A model generated the notes under the pieces. That model was not told the origin of the DNA. It saw only the letters and a program-made list of their open reading frames with translations, and searched no databases. A DNA stretch of 15,525 bases, from positions 1 through 15,525 of the forward strand of contig WQSK01000017.1 of NCBI GenBank assembly GCA_009787915.1. Direction: 5' to 3'. Below are positions 1 to 5,413 of this stretch, in pieces. Position 1 is the stretch's first letter, and each line of letters opens with the position of its first letter. This DNA comes from Bacillota bacterium. GTDB lineage: Bacteria; Bacillota; Clostridia; Christensenellales; UBA1242. Both the position numbers and the translations under genes were made by a program.

Positions 1-970
1 CTGCGACTTGGATAACGTTACTAAGATTTGGGATTCGCATAGGCGGGCGGATATCAAAAAATGTACCTGCTGGCAACATTGGGTTAATCGTTTCTGGGTC
101 GATTTCGGCGCAACCGACTTGACCATTACGGTTTCTTCCCCACGCATAAACATGACCGCTTTGGTGGAGTGCCAAAACATGTTCGTGACCCGCCGAGATT
201 GCGGTAATATTACTTAGACCCATAACGCGTTGAGCGCGATGCTGGTCATCAATGTTTTCATAACCCACGGTGCCCATGCGATTACGACCCCAAGCGTAGA
301 CATATCCACTCCTTGTAAGCGCAATTGAAAACAACATTCCTGCATCAATTTGTACGACATCTCTTAGGTTACGGACTTGGATAGCAACAAGACTGCAACC
401 CACGTCTGCCCCAAGTTGACCTTCTTCGTTCCAACCCATAGAGTAAACCAACCCAGTGTTTCGTAAAGCCAAAGTGTGAATTTTATGAGAAGCAATTTGT
501 GTAATGTTTGTCATAGGAACAACAGAGCCACCTGGCTCGCGTTCGCGCAACACCCTAACAGGCGTGAACTGGTTTCTTCTGTTGTTATTACCAAGTTGAC
601 CTTCTTCGTTTCTGCCCCACGCCCAAACTGTTCCGTCACGTCGAAGAACCACGGTATGGTCGAACCCCGTTACAACCATAGGGCTTGCACGGAAAGGTCG
701 AAAGATAAAATAACCGCCGACAATTGCACCAATCAAGAAAACTGTCAAAAGACATAACGCAACAATCGCACGGGTTTTGTTCCAAAAATCTTTTCTCCAA
801 AAACGGGCTCCAGCCCCATTGGACGCGCGTTTAGGTTTTTTGGTTCTAGGTGCTTTTTGCACCGTAGGTTTCTTCGCGGCAGGGGCACTCGCTTTCGGTG
901 CTGCTTGCCCAGTTGGTGCACTGGACTTTGTCGCAGGTTTGGCACTTGTTTTGGGTTTGTTGTTGCTCAT
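1..970 (-). CDS. Membrane-anchored RCC1-repeat (beta-propeller) protein, C-terminus cut by window edge
   Basis: The first 323 residues are visible and the frame stays open to the left edge. Residues 1-67 form a Lys/Ala/Pro-rich basic segment. Residues about 68-90 are one hydrophobic helix (IVALCLLTVFLIGAIVGGYF), followed by RPF. After that come at least four RCC1-type repeats, each with the signature (G/S)xVxAWGRNxxGQLG and the partner motif ITQIAS/ISAGHEHVLAL. The basic side before the helix suggests a cytoplasmic N-terminus and an extracellular propeller, anchored like a type II membrane protein. RCC1 propellers bind proteins or act as scaffolds; the substrate here is unknown. The ATG at 970 is chosen because the Lys-rich start reads well and a possible promoter lies just before it; no Shine-Dalgarno site is visible. 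The gene follows tRNA-Thr on the same strand. The RCC1 assignment is firm; the function is not known. Confidence 0.88.
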   Translation of the reverse strand, partial: MSNNKPKTSAKPATKSSAPTGQAAPKASAPAAKKPTVQKAPRTKKPKRASNGAGARFWRKDFWNKTRAIVALCLLTVFLIGAIVGGYFIFRPFRASPMVVTGFDHTVVLRRDGTVWAWGRNEEGQLGNNNRRNQFTPVRVLREREPGGSVVPMTNITQIASHKIHTLALRNTGLVYSMGWNEEGQLGADVGCSLVAIQVRNLRDVVQIDAGMLFSIALTRSGYVYAWGRNRMGTVGYENIDDQHRAQRVMGLSNITAISAGHEHVLALHQSGHVYAWGRNRNGQVGCAEIDPETINPMLPAGTFFDIRPPMRIPNLSNVIQVA

Positions 971-979
971 GATATCAAG

Positions 980-1008
980 ATGTTACATCAAATTTCTGGA
1001 CTTGGCAA
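980..1008 (-). promoter_or_regulatory. Possible sigma70-like promoter of the RCC1-repeat gene
   Basis: On the minus strand TTGCCA (1008-1003) is separated by 17 bases from TAACAT (985-980). The ATG at 970 follows the -10 box after 9 bases, so the transcript would have almost no leader. The -10 hexamer is the same as the one before tyrS. The gene could also be read from the upstream tRNA promoter, as no clear terminator separates them. Confidence 0.4.
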
Positions 1009-1027
1009 GATTATCTTTGGAAAAATC

Positions 1028-1103
1028 TGGAGGTAATGGCGGGAATCGAACCCGCGACCTGCGCTTTACGAGAGCGCTGCTCTACCGACTGAGCCACATT
1101 ACC
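1028..1103 (-). tRNA. tRNA-Thr (anticodon CGU), CCA encoded
   Basis: On the minus strand a full cloverleaf can be drawn: a 7-bp acceptor stem (GGTAATG with CATTACC), a D arm GCTC/GAGC, an anticodon stem GCGCT/AGCGC around the loop CTCGTAA, and a T arm GCGGG/CCCGC with the TTCGATT loop. The anticodon read from the loop is CGT, which decodes ACG (Thr). Discriminator base U73 is followed by an encoded CCA (1030-1028). All invariant positions look normal, and the length is 76 with CCA. The 5' end is only 4 bases from the T-run of the terminator that closes the ribosomal-protein operon. Confidence 0.95.
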
Positions 1104-1107
1104 GAAC

Positions 1108-1138
1108 AAAAAAGCATACCACAGCGAGTATGCTTTTT
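1108..1138 (-). terminator. Intrinsic terminator closing the ribosomal-protein/rpoA operon
   Basis: An inverted repeat GCATAC (1114-1119) and GTATGC (1128-1133) is flanked by A and T runs, so the stem extends to about 11 pairs around an 8-base loop. On the minus strand it ends in a run of six T, 17 bases after the rplQ stop codon. Because both flanks are A/T runs it could also work on the plus strand. Confidence 0.85.
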
Positions 1139-1141
1139 CAA
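1113..1141 (-). promoter_or_regulatory. Candidate tRNA-Thr promoter interlaced with the upstream terminator
   Basis: On the minus strand TTGAAA (1141-1136), 17 bases, TATGCT (1118-1113). A start about 6-7 bases later (1106-1107) would give a leader of only 3-4 bases before the tRNA 5' end at 1103. The -35 box overlaps the first arm of the terminator hairpin, and the -10 box lies in its second arm and T-run. The -35 matches the consensus at 5 of 6 positions and the -10 at 4 of 6. No other place for a promoter exists between the terminator and the tRNA. Confidence 0.5.
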
Positions 1142-1154
1142 GAACAAAAATTTG

Positions 1155-1664
1155 TTACACAAGTTCGACAATTGCGACTTCGGCATCGTCACCGCGGCGC
1201 GCGCCCAACTTCAAGACACGTGTATAGCCACCGCCTTGTTTAAGTTCCTTTGCACGTTTCGCGTAACGAGGCCCAAGTTCGTTGAACAACTTTTCAACAA
1301 CTGGGTGGTTGATGTTTTTTGTTCTTTTTTCAAAAGAGCGTTTTGATTCATCTTTACTGCGAACCTCAAAAAGGTCGTAAACCAAAGACATAATCTTACG
1401 ACGTGCGGCCAATTTTTTTGGACCGTCTTGGACAACAGTTTTTTTGGTTTTAACACCCTTGCTGTTGATAACGTCTTTTTCGACCTTGACCGTGTCGGCA
1501 TAGCCCTTAATCGCCAAAGTAATAATTTTTTCGGCATATCGTTGGGTCGCCTTTGCGTAGGCAAGGGTCGTTTCAATGCGACCGTTCCAAATAAGTTGTG
1601 TCGCTTGGTTACGGATTTGTTGAAGCCGTTGGTCTGTACGTTTCCCTAGTTTTGCGTTGCTCAT
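1155..1664 (-). CDS. rplQ: 50S ribosomal protein bL17, enlarged form
   Basis: bL17 sits near the peptide exit tunnel of the large subunit. The N-terminus (MSNAKLGKRTDQRLQQIRNQ, then a TTLAYAK stretch) and the C-terminal half (VVEKLFNELGPRYAKRAKEL, GGYTRVLKLGARRGDDAEVAIVELV in part) match the family. At 169 residues it is longer than the usual 112-130. The extra length lies in two charged stretches, roughly residues 54-84 (between the ITLA helix and KLAARR) and 98-118 (after SLVYDL). The ATG at 1664 overlaps the rpoA stop as TAATG and is preceded by GGAGGG. It is the last gene of the operon, followed by a hairpin terminator. Insertions in L17 also occur in some clostridial relatives, so this need not be unique. 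Confidence 0.95.
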   Translation of the reverse strand: MSNAKLGKRTDQRLQQIRNQATQLIWNGRIETTLAYAKATQRYAEKIITLAIKGYADTVKVEKDVINSKGVKTKKTVVQDGPKKLAARRKIMSLVYDLFEVRSKDESKRSFEKRTKNINHPVVEKLFNELGPRYAKRAKELKQGGGYTRVLKLGARRGDDAEVAIVELV

Positions 1665-2623
1665 TAAATCCCTCCGTCTTCTTCGGCACGAAGTCCAAGA
1701 CCCATTGCTTCAAGTTTAAGGATAATTTCTTCCAAACTTTTTGAACCAAGGTTTCTTACACGAAGCATATCTGATTTTGTTTTACGTGTGAGGTCCTCGA
1801 TAGTATTGATGTTCGCACGTTTAAGACAGTTTGAACTACGCGGAGAAAGTTCCATATCCTCGATGTTTGTTTCAAGAATCTTAACTTTGGCGTCCTCTTT
1901 TGTTTCGGTCAATTCGACACGGTGAGTGCTCGCAGGAACCAATCCTGTGAACAAACCGAGGTGGTCTTGAACAATTTTTGATGACAAAGATATAACGTTG
2001 CGGGCTTCGATACTGCCGTTTGTTGAAACTTCAAGAACCAACTTGTCGTAATCGATTTTTTGACCGACACGCGCGCTCTCGATGTAATAGTTACATTTTG
2101 TAACTGGAGAGAACGAACTGTCAACCGCGATAACACCGATGTTTTCAAGGCCTTTGTGCTCGCGCGCAACAACGTAACCGCGTCCGTTAGCAACGATTAT
2201 GTCCATCTCGAACTTTGTACCGCCGTCAAGGTTGCAGATTTCAAGGTCTGGGTTACAGATTGTGACTTCTGCGTTTTTCTCGATATCGCTTGCACGAACT
2301 ACTCCGCTTGATTTCGAGATTCTAAGCGTTGTCCTAAACTCTGGGTCCTCGTTTGTTGTTTTAAGAACCAAAGTCTTTACGTTCAAAACAATATCGGTAA
2401 CGTCCTCGCGAACACCTTTGATTGTCGAGAACTCGTTGTTCACACCTGCAATTTTGATTGCGATTGGTGCGATACCTGGCAGACTTGAAAGCATGGTGCG
2501 CCTAAGGGTGTTCCCAAGGGTTGTTCCATAACCGCGTTCAAGTGGCTCTACCACAAATTTTGCAGTTGCACCATTGTGCTCCTCTGTCATGCTGATTTTT
2601 GGTTTGTCAATTTCCATTATCAT
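1664..2623 (-). CDS. rpoA: DNA-directed RNA polymerase subunit alpha
   Basis: Alpha dimerises to start RNA polymerase assembly, and its C-terminal domain contacts UP elements and activators. The N-terminal domain (residues about 1-235) has the classic dimer-core segment FVVEPLERGYGTTLGNTLRR followed by SSLPG, and the stretch GVREDVTDIVLN. A short linker leads to the C-terminal domain (about 249-312), with MELSPRSSNCLKRANINTI and the helix-hairpin LRVRNLGSKSLEEI. Length 319 is normal. The ATG at 2623 has a GGAGG eight bases upstream; a second ATG two codons on is possible. It lies 13 bases after rpsD and overlaps rplQ by one base (TAATG). This is the usual alpha-operon position. Confidence 0.98.
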   Translation of the reverse strand: MIMEIDKPKISMTEEHNGATAKFVVEPLERGYGTTLGNTLRRTMLSSLPGIAPIAIKIAGVNNEFSTIKGVREDVTDIVLNVKTLVLKTTNEDPEFRTTLRISKSSGVVRASDIEKNAEVTICNPDLEICNLDGGTKFEMDIIVANGRGYVVAREHKGLENIGVIAVDSSFSPVTKCNYYIESARVGQKIDYDKLVLEVSTNGSIEARNVISLSSKIVQDHLGLFTGLVPASTHRVELTETKEDAKVKILETNIEDMELSPRSSNCLKRANINTIEDLTRKTKSDMLRVRNLGSKSLEEIILKLEAMGLGLRAEEDGGI

Positions 2624-2636
2624 AATAGTTTCCTCC

Positions 2637-3257
2637 TTATTTACTGTACAACTCGATAATCAAGTGTTCTTGGATATTCAAGTCTATATCATCACGCTTT
2701 GGTAAATCAAGTATCTTTCCAACAAGTTTGTCACCAGAAAATTCAAGCCACTTTGGCATAACAGGTTTTTGACCTTTAAGTGATTTGAACATATCAAGTG
2801 CGCGCTTGTTTTCTTTGATTGCAACAACGTCGCCTTTTTTCACAGAATACGATGCAATGTTTATAGGTTTTCCGTTTACAGTGATGTGACGGTGTGCAAC
2901 GATTTGACGGGCTTCTGCACGTGAACTGGCGATGCCCATTCTATAGACTACGTTATCCAAACGAAGTTCCAAAAGTGACAAAAGGTTTTCACCCGTAATC
3001 CCTTTTCTGCGTACTGCTTCTTCGTACATAGCGTGGAATTGTTTTTCCAAAACACCATATGCGCGTTTGACTTTTTGTTTTTCACGCAATTGAATACCGT
3101 GTTCTTTTTCTTTACGCCTAAGCAAACCATGTTGCCCAGGAACTACGGGTCTGCGTTCAATAGCACACTTTGGTCCTACACAACGCTCGCCCTTAAGAAA
3201 CAATTTACAGCCTTCGCGACGGCAAAGACGGCATGATGGTCCTGTATATCTAGCCAT
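2637..3257 (-). CDS. rpsD: 30S ribosomal protein uS4, zinc-binding form
   Basis: uS4 is a primary 16S rRNA binder in small-subunit assembly and often a translational repressor of the alpha operon. The 206-residue product has an N-terminal zinc ribbon, C9-x2-C12-x13-C26-x4-C31, so this is the cysteine-containing paralogue type. The S4 RNA-binding domain covers about residues 95-160 (LELRLDNVVYRMGIASSRAE, ARQIVAHRHITVNGK). The conserved EHLIIELYSK ends the protein. The chosen start is the ATG at 3257, which gives the canonical MARYTGP N-terminus, overlaps the rpsK stop as TAATG and has AAGGAGGAG upstream. Ten further upstream codons are open but lack family similarity. Confidence 0.97.
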   Translation of the reverse strand: MARYTGPSCRLCRREGCKLFLKGERCVGPKCAIERRPVVPGQHGLLRRKEKEHGIQLREKQKVKRAYGVLEKQFHAMYEEAVRRKGITGENLLSLLELRLDNVVYRMGIASSRAEARQIVAHRHITVNGKPINIASYSVKKGDVVAIKENKRALDMFKSLKGQKPVMPKWLEFSGDKLVGKILDLPKRDDIDLNIQEHLIIELYSK

Positions 3258-3682
3258 TATTTTCTCCTCCTTTTCGGTGGACGGCAACCGTTGTGCGCAA
3301 CAGGGCTGATGTCTGTGATAGATGTTACTTCCAAACCGCCTGTTTGAATCGCACGGATTGCGTTTTCACGACCATGACCTGGGCCTTTTACAAATACGTC
3401 GACTTGTTTTACGCCAAGTTCTGCTGCTGCTGCCGCTGCTTTTTCAGCCGCGGTTTGTGAAGCAAAAGGTGTACTTTTACGCGAGCCTTTGAAACCACTG
3501 GTTCCCGCACTTGCCCATGTGTGAACCGCGCCTTTTTGGTCTGTGATAGTCACGATTGTGTTGTTAAAAGACGCGTGAATATAAGCACGTCCCTTAACGT
3601 CGGTGTGCGAGGCTTTTTTCTTTTTCGCACGTGTACTGGTATTAGTAGTTGATTTGTTTTTTGTGATTTTTGCTGCTGCCAT
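3257..3682 (-). CDS. rpsK: 30S ribosomal protein uS11
   Basis: uS11 forms part of the 30S platform near the mRNA exit channel. The protein has 141 residues with a Lys/Thr-rich N-terminal extension (residues 1-27). Then follow the conserved GRAYIHASFNNTIVTITDQK, a GTSGFKGSRKSTPFASQ stretch, KGPGHGRENAIRAIQ and the C-terminal PVAHNGCRPPKRRRK. The start ATG overlaps the rpsM stop as TAATG, and GGAGG lies about 11 bases upstream. The stop overlaps the rpsD start by one base in the same way. Such overlaps fit translational coupling across rpsM-rpsK-rpsD. Confidence 0.97.
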   Translation of the reverse strand: MAAAKITKNKSTTNTSTRAKKKKASHTDVKGRAYIHASFNNTIVTITDQKGAVHTWASAGTSGFKGSRKSTPFASQTAAEKAAAAAAELGVKQVDVFVKGPGHGRENAIRAIQTGGLEVTSITDISPVAHNGCRPPKRRRK

Positions 3683-4059
3683 TATTTAGTCGTCCTCCGT
3701 ACCATTTTCTTTGGACCCTTACGTGTGCGGGCGTTTTGTTTCGTAGACTGACCACGTACAGGGAGTCCTTTTCTATGACGGATACCGCGATAGCATCCAA
3801 TCTCGGTCAAGCGTTTGATGTTCAATGAAACCTCGCGCTTGAGGTCACCACCGACTGGGAACTCTGTCATATTTTTGTCGATGAATTTTCTGATTTTGTT
3901 GACTTCTTCGTCTGTCAAATCTTTCGTCCGTTTGGTCGGGTCAATTTTACAGTCAGCACAAATCTTTTTCGCATACGGGTCGCCGATACCATAGATGTAT
4001 TGAAGCGAATAACGTATGCACTTGTCTTTGGGGATGTCTACCCCTGCTATTCTTGCCAC
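3682..4059 (-). CDS. rpsM: 30S ribosomal protein uS13
   Basis: uS13 sits in the head of the 30S subunit and touches the P-site tRNA and the central protuberance. The product (125 residues) begins VARIAGVDIPKDKCIRYSLQ and ends in the basic tail (RHRKGLPVRGQSTKQNARTR, GPKKMVRRTTK). A GTG at 4059 is taken as start because it yields the canonical MARIAGVDIP N-terminus and stands 5 bases after a strong AAAGGAGGAC site. The longer reading upstream runs through rpmJ in another frame. It follows rpmJ with an 11-base gap and ends overlapping rpsK. Confidence 0.96.
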   Translation of the reverse strand: MARIAGVDIPKDKCIRYSLQYIYGIGDPYAKKICADCKIDPTKRTKDLTDEEVNKIRKFIDKNMTEFPVGGDLKREVSLNIKRLTEIGCYRGIRHRKGLPVRGQSTKQNARTRKGPKKMVRRTTK

Positions 4060-4070
4060 ATTGTCCTCCT

Positions 4071-4187
4071 TTACCCTTGCCTTTGTTTGTGTTTGGCGTG
4101 TTTTTTGCAAGTGACAATAACGCGTCCTTCGCGTTTCGACACAATACAATCACGACAAATCGGTTTTACACCACTTCTTACTTTCAT
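4071..4187 (-). CDS. rpmJ: 50S ribosomal protein bL36, zinc-binding form
   Basis: A 38-residue protein, MKVRSGVKPICRDCIVSKRE then GRVIVTCKKHAKHKQRQG, matches bL36 over its whole length. C11, C14, C27 and H33 form the standard zinc ribbon, so this is the zinc-containing paralogue. Its ATG overlaps the infA stop as ATGA, and GGAG lies 9 bases upstream. infA-rpmJ-rpsM is the common order in Bacillota. The gene was read directly from the sequence. Confidence 0.97.
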   Translation of the reverse strand: MKVRSGVKPICRDCIVSKREGRVIVTCKKHAKHKQRQG

Positions 4188-4405
4188 GTCTTACTTCTCC
4201 ATGTTATTATTCCATTGGTTAAGTCGTAGGGGCTCAGTGCCACCTTGACCGTATCTTTTTCAAGTACACGGATGTTGTGCTTTCGCAGTTTTCCACTTAT
4301 CTTAGCGGTTACGACGTGGCCGTTTGCGATTTTGACTTTGAAAATCGCGTTACGAAGTACTTCGATAACAACGCCTTCAACTTCGATGTGGTCGCCCTTG
4401 CTCAA
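4184..4405 (-). CDS. infA: Translation initiation factor IF-1
   Basis: IF-1 blocks the A site and helps IF-2 and IF-3 during initiation. The 73-residue product has a single S1/OB-fold domain: MSKGDHIEVEGVVIEVLRNA, FKVKIANGHVVTAKISGKLR, then KHNIRVLEKDTVKVALSPYD. The final ITWRSKT resembles the family's usual IxxRxK end. The start is TTG, not ATG, at 4405, with AAAGGAG about 8 bases upstream inside the end of the KOW gene; three bases separate the two genes. The stop overlaps rpmJ as ATGA. Confidence 0.96.
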   Translation of the reverse strand: MSKGDHIEVEGVVIEVLRNAIFKVKIANGHVVTAKISGKLRKHNIRVLEKDTVKVALSPYDLTNGIITWRSKT

Positions 4406-4408
4406 ACA

Positions 4409-4654
4409 CTACTCTCCTTTTGAAAAGATTTTTAAGGCTTTTTTGATATCCGAATCGCTCGTTGCCGCGGTGCGATTTTTGGTAACAAAAATATGCCGAA
4501 TGTTTTTACGTTTTGGGGTTAAAAGCGGACGGTTCTCGCCATTAGCCACAAGTAAAAACTTGTCATCGAGGATACGAACGATTACATAATATTTTCCCTT
4601 GTCATGACCATGTTTGGAAATTACCACGCGACCAACGAAATCTTCATTTGACAT
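4409..4654 (-). CDS. KOW-domain RNA-binding protein (L14e/L6e/L27e-like)
   Basis: An 81-residue protein, MSNEDFVGRVVISKHGHDKG then KYYVIVRILDDKFLLVANGE. The pattern GRVVxSxxGxDKGxxyvIv is typical of the small KOW proteins that sit before infA in many Clostridia and look like archaeal/eukaryotic L14e. The role is not established; RNA or ribosome binding is inferred. The start at 4654 (ATG) is preferred over one 16 codons upstream, because those upstream codons contain a good -35/-10 promoter pair, and family similarity starts at MSNEDF. That makes the mRNA essentially leaderless: the ATG is 5 bases after the -10 box, with no Shine-Dalgarno site. It is the first gene of the ribosomal-protein operon. 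Confidence 0.85.
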   Translation of the reverse strand: MSNEDFVGRVVISKHGHDKGKYYVIVRILDDKFLLVANGENRPLLTPKRKNIRHIFVTKNRTAATSDSDIKKALKIFSKGE

Positions 4655-4659
4655 CACGC

Positions 4660-4688
4660 ATGATACCACAAAGGTTTTTATTTGTAAA
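4660..4688 (-). promoter_or_regulatory. Promoter of the KOW-infA-rpmJ-rpsM-rpsK-rpsD-rpoA-rplQ operon
   Basis: On the minus strand TTTACA (4688-4683), 17-base spacer, TATCAT (4665-4660). Five of six positions match the consensus in each box and the spacing is ideal. The start point expected 6-7 bases after the -10 falls on or beside the KOW gene's ATG at 4654, so the transcript would be leaderless. Confidence 0.75.
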
Positions 4689-4716
4689 GCCCTATTTGTC
4701 AAAATGTGAAAACTGC

Positions 4717-4782
4717 TGGGTTTTTTCTGGGTTATTTTTGGGTTATTACTGGGTTGTTCTTGGGTTTATTCTGGGTTTTTAC
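4717..4782. repeat. Six tandem imperfect 11-bp repeats upstream of the ribosomal operon promoter
   Basis: TGGGTT recurs exactly every 11 bases, starting at 4717, 4728, 4739, 4750, 4761 and 4772 (plus-strand consensus TGGGTTnTTnY; AACCCA on the minus strand). The array lies between the deaminase stop codon (4785) and the operon's -35 box (4688), 28-95 bp upstream of that promoter. The 11-bp step is about one helical turn, so all copies face the same side of the DNA. It may be a binding array, a bent upstream activating region or simple slippage. Confidence 0.85.
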
Positions 4783-4784
4783 CC

Positions 4785-5399
4785 TTACTGGTCTTTATAA
4801 CTTGGGGGGACGTCGTTCAGTATCACAAGTTCAACCCCTGCGTTTTTCAAGATTTCACAGCCTTCGGCGGAACTTGCGCCATGATAGTTGTGTTGAGCCA
4901 CGACCCTTATTATACCACAGTTTGCTATCATTCCAGCGCACGCCCGACACGGAGTCATTTGACAATACAATGTTGCCCCGTCAACCGAGATTCCATTTTT
5001 GGCGGCTTGGCAAATTGCGTTGGCTTCGGCGTGGGTAGTTCGAACACAATGGCGGCTTTGGGTTCCGTCCTCGTTAACAACTGTTTTCATAAGATGCCCA
5101 ACATCGTCGCAATGGGGCGAGCCTTTTGGCGCACCGATATACCCCGTGGACAGCAAAACATTGTCACGCGCAATCACACAAGCAAAGCGACCGCGGTCAC
5201 AAGTTGCGCGCTTGGCGGCGGCGGCCATTACTTCAAGGAAATATTCCTGCCAGGTGGGCCTACAAGTAAAAACCCCCGTCTGCCTTTCGGCATCCACCCC
5301 CTTTAATAAGGGGGAATTTTTATCAGAAGCAGTTCCCCCTTTCGTAAAGGGGGTGCCCGTAGGGCGGGGGTTTTTCGTGTTGTCAGTACGTTTTTTCAT
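4785..5399 (-). CDS. dCMP-deaminase-family protein (ComEB-like) with a repeat-derived N-terminal segment
   Basis: Zinc-dependent cytidine/deoxycytidylate deaminases of this family convert dCMP to dUMP and feed dTMP synthesis. The catalytic part begins at RPTWQEYFLEVMAAAAKRAT (residues 47-66). It has the GYIGAPKGSPHCDD stretch, the HAE motif (123-125, with the proton-shuttle Glu) and the zinc cysteines in PCRAC (C151, C154). Length is 204, with some 44 extra N-terminal residues. Codons 9-44 correspond exactly to a 108-bp palindromic DNA element, so these residues (KNPRPTGTPFTKGG and so on) look like inserted sequence and not a domain. The ATG at 5399 is supported by AAGGAGG 9 bases upstream. 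It lies 14 bases after the DAC-like gene and is last in the pheST operon. dCMP specificity is inferred. Confidence 0.85.
   Translation of the reverse strand: MKKRTDNTKNPRPTGTPFTKGGTASDKNSPLLKGVDAERQTGVFTCRPTWQEYFLEVMAAAAKRATCDRGRFACVIARDNVLLSTGYIGAPKGSPHCDDVGHLMKTVVNEDGTQSRHCVRTTHAEANAICQAAKNGISVDGATLYCQMTPCRACAGMIANCGIIRVVAQHNYHGASSAEGCEILKNAGVELVILNDVPPSYKDQ
5268..5375. repeat. 108-bp palindromic, cloverleaf-like element inside the deaminase gene
   Basis: The ends are perfect 10-bp inverted arms: AAAAACCCCC (5268-5277) and GGGGGTTTTT (5366-5375). Between them four further hairpins can be drawn: TGCC/GGCA near 5281-5292, CCCCCTT/AAGGGGG at about 5297-5314, CCCCCTTT/AAAGGGGG at about 5335-5353, and GCCC/GGGC near 5355-5365. 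The element spans exactly 36 codons in phase 0 of the deaminase gene. It resembles REP/MITE-like or Rickettsia-palindromic-element-like dispersed repeats. Copy number cannot be judged from this window, and no clear target duplication was found. Confidence 0.8.
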
Positions 5400-5413
5400 A
5401 AGTTGTTTCCTCC

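Noticed and set aside
1141..1157. A second small hairpin (AACAAA/TTTGTT) right at the rplQ stop codon as a terminator.
   Set aside because: The stem is only A/T pairs with a two-base loop and no T-run; the GC-containing hairpin just after it explains termination better.
777..1346. A long plus-strand open frame (189 codons) across the RCC1 gene start, the tRNA and the rplQ end.
   Set aside because: It runs antisense through a tRNA and a conserved ribosomal gene, has no ribosome site and no recognisable protein pattern; it is a shadow frame.
4655..4702. A 16-residue N-terminal extension of the KOW protein.
   Set aside because: It overlaps the promoter boxes TTTACA and TATCAT and adds no family similarity.
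4717..4782. The regular 11-bp repeats as a CRISPR array or a telomere-like tract.
   Set aside because: The units are far too short and have no distinct spacers; no cas genes are near.
5268..5375. The palindrome as a transcription terminator or riboswitch.
   Set aside because: It lies inside a gene with an intact frame and a good upstream ribosome site; a strong terminator there would cut off the deaminase.
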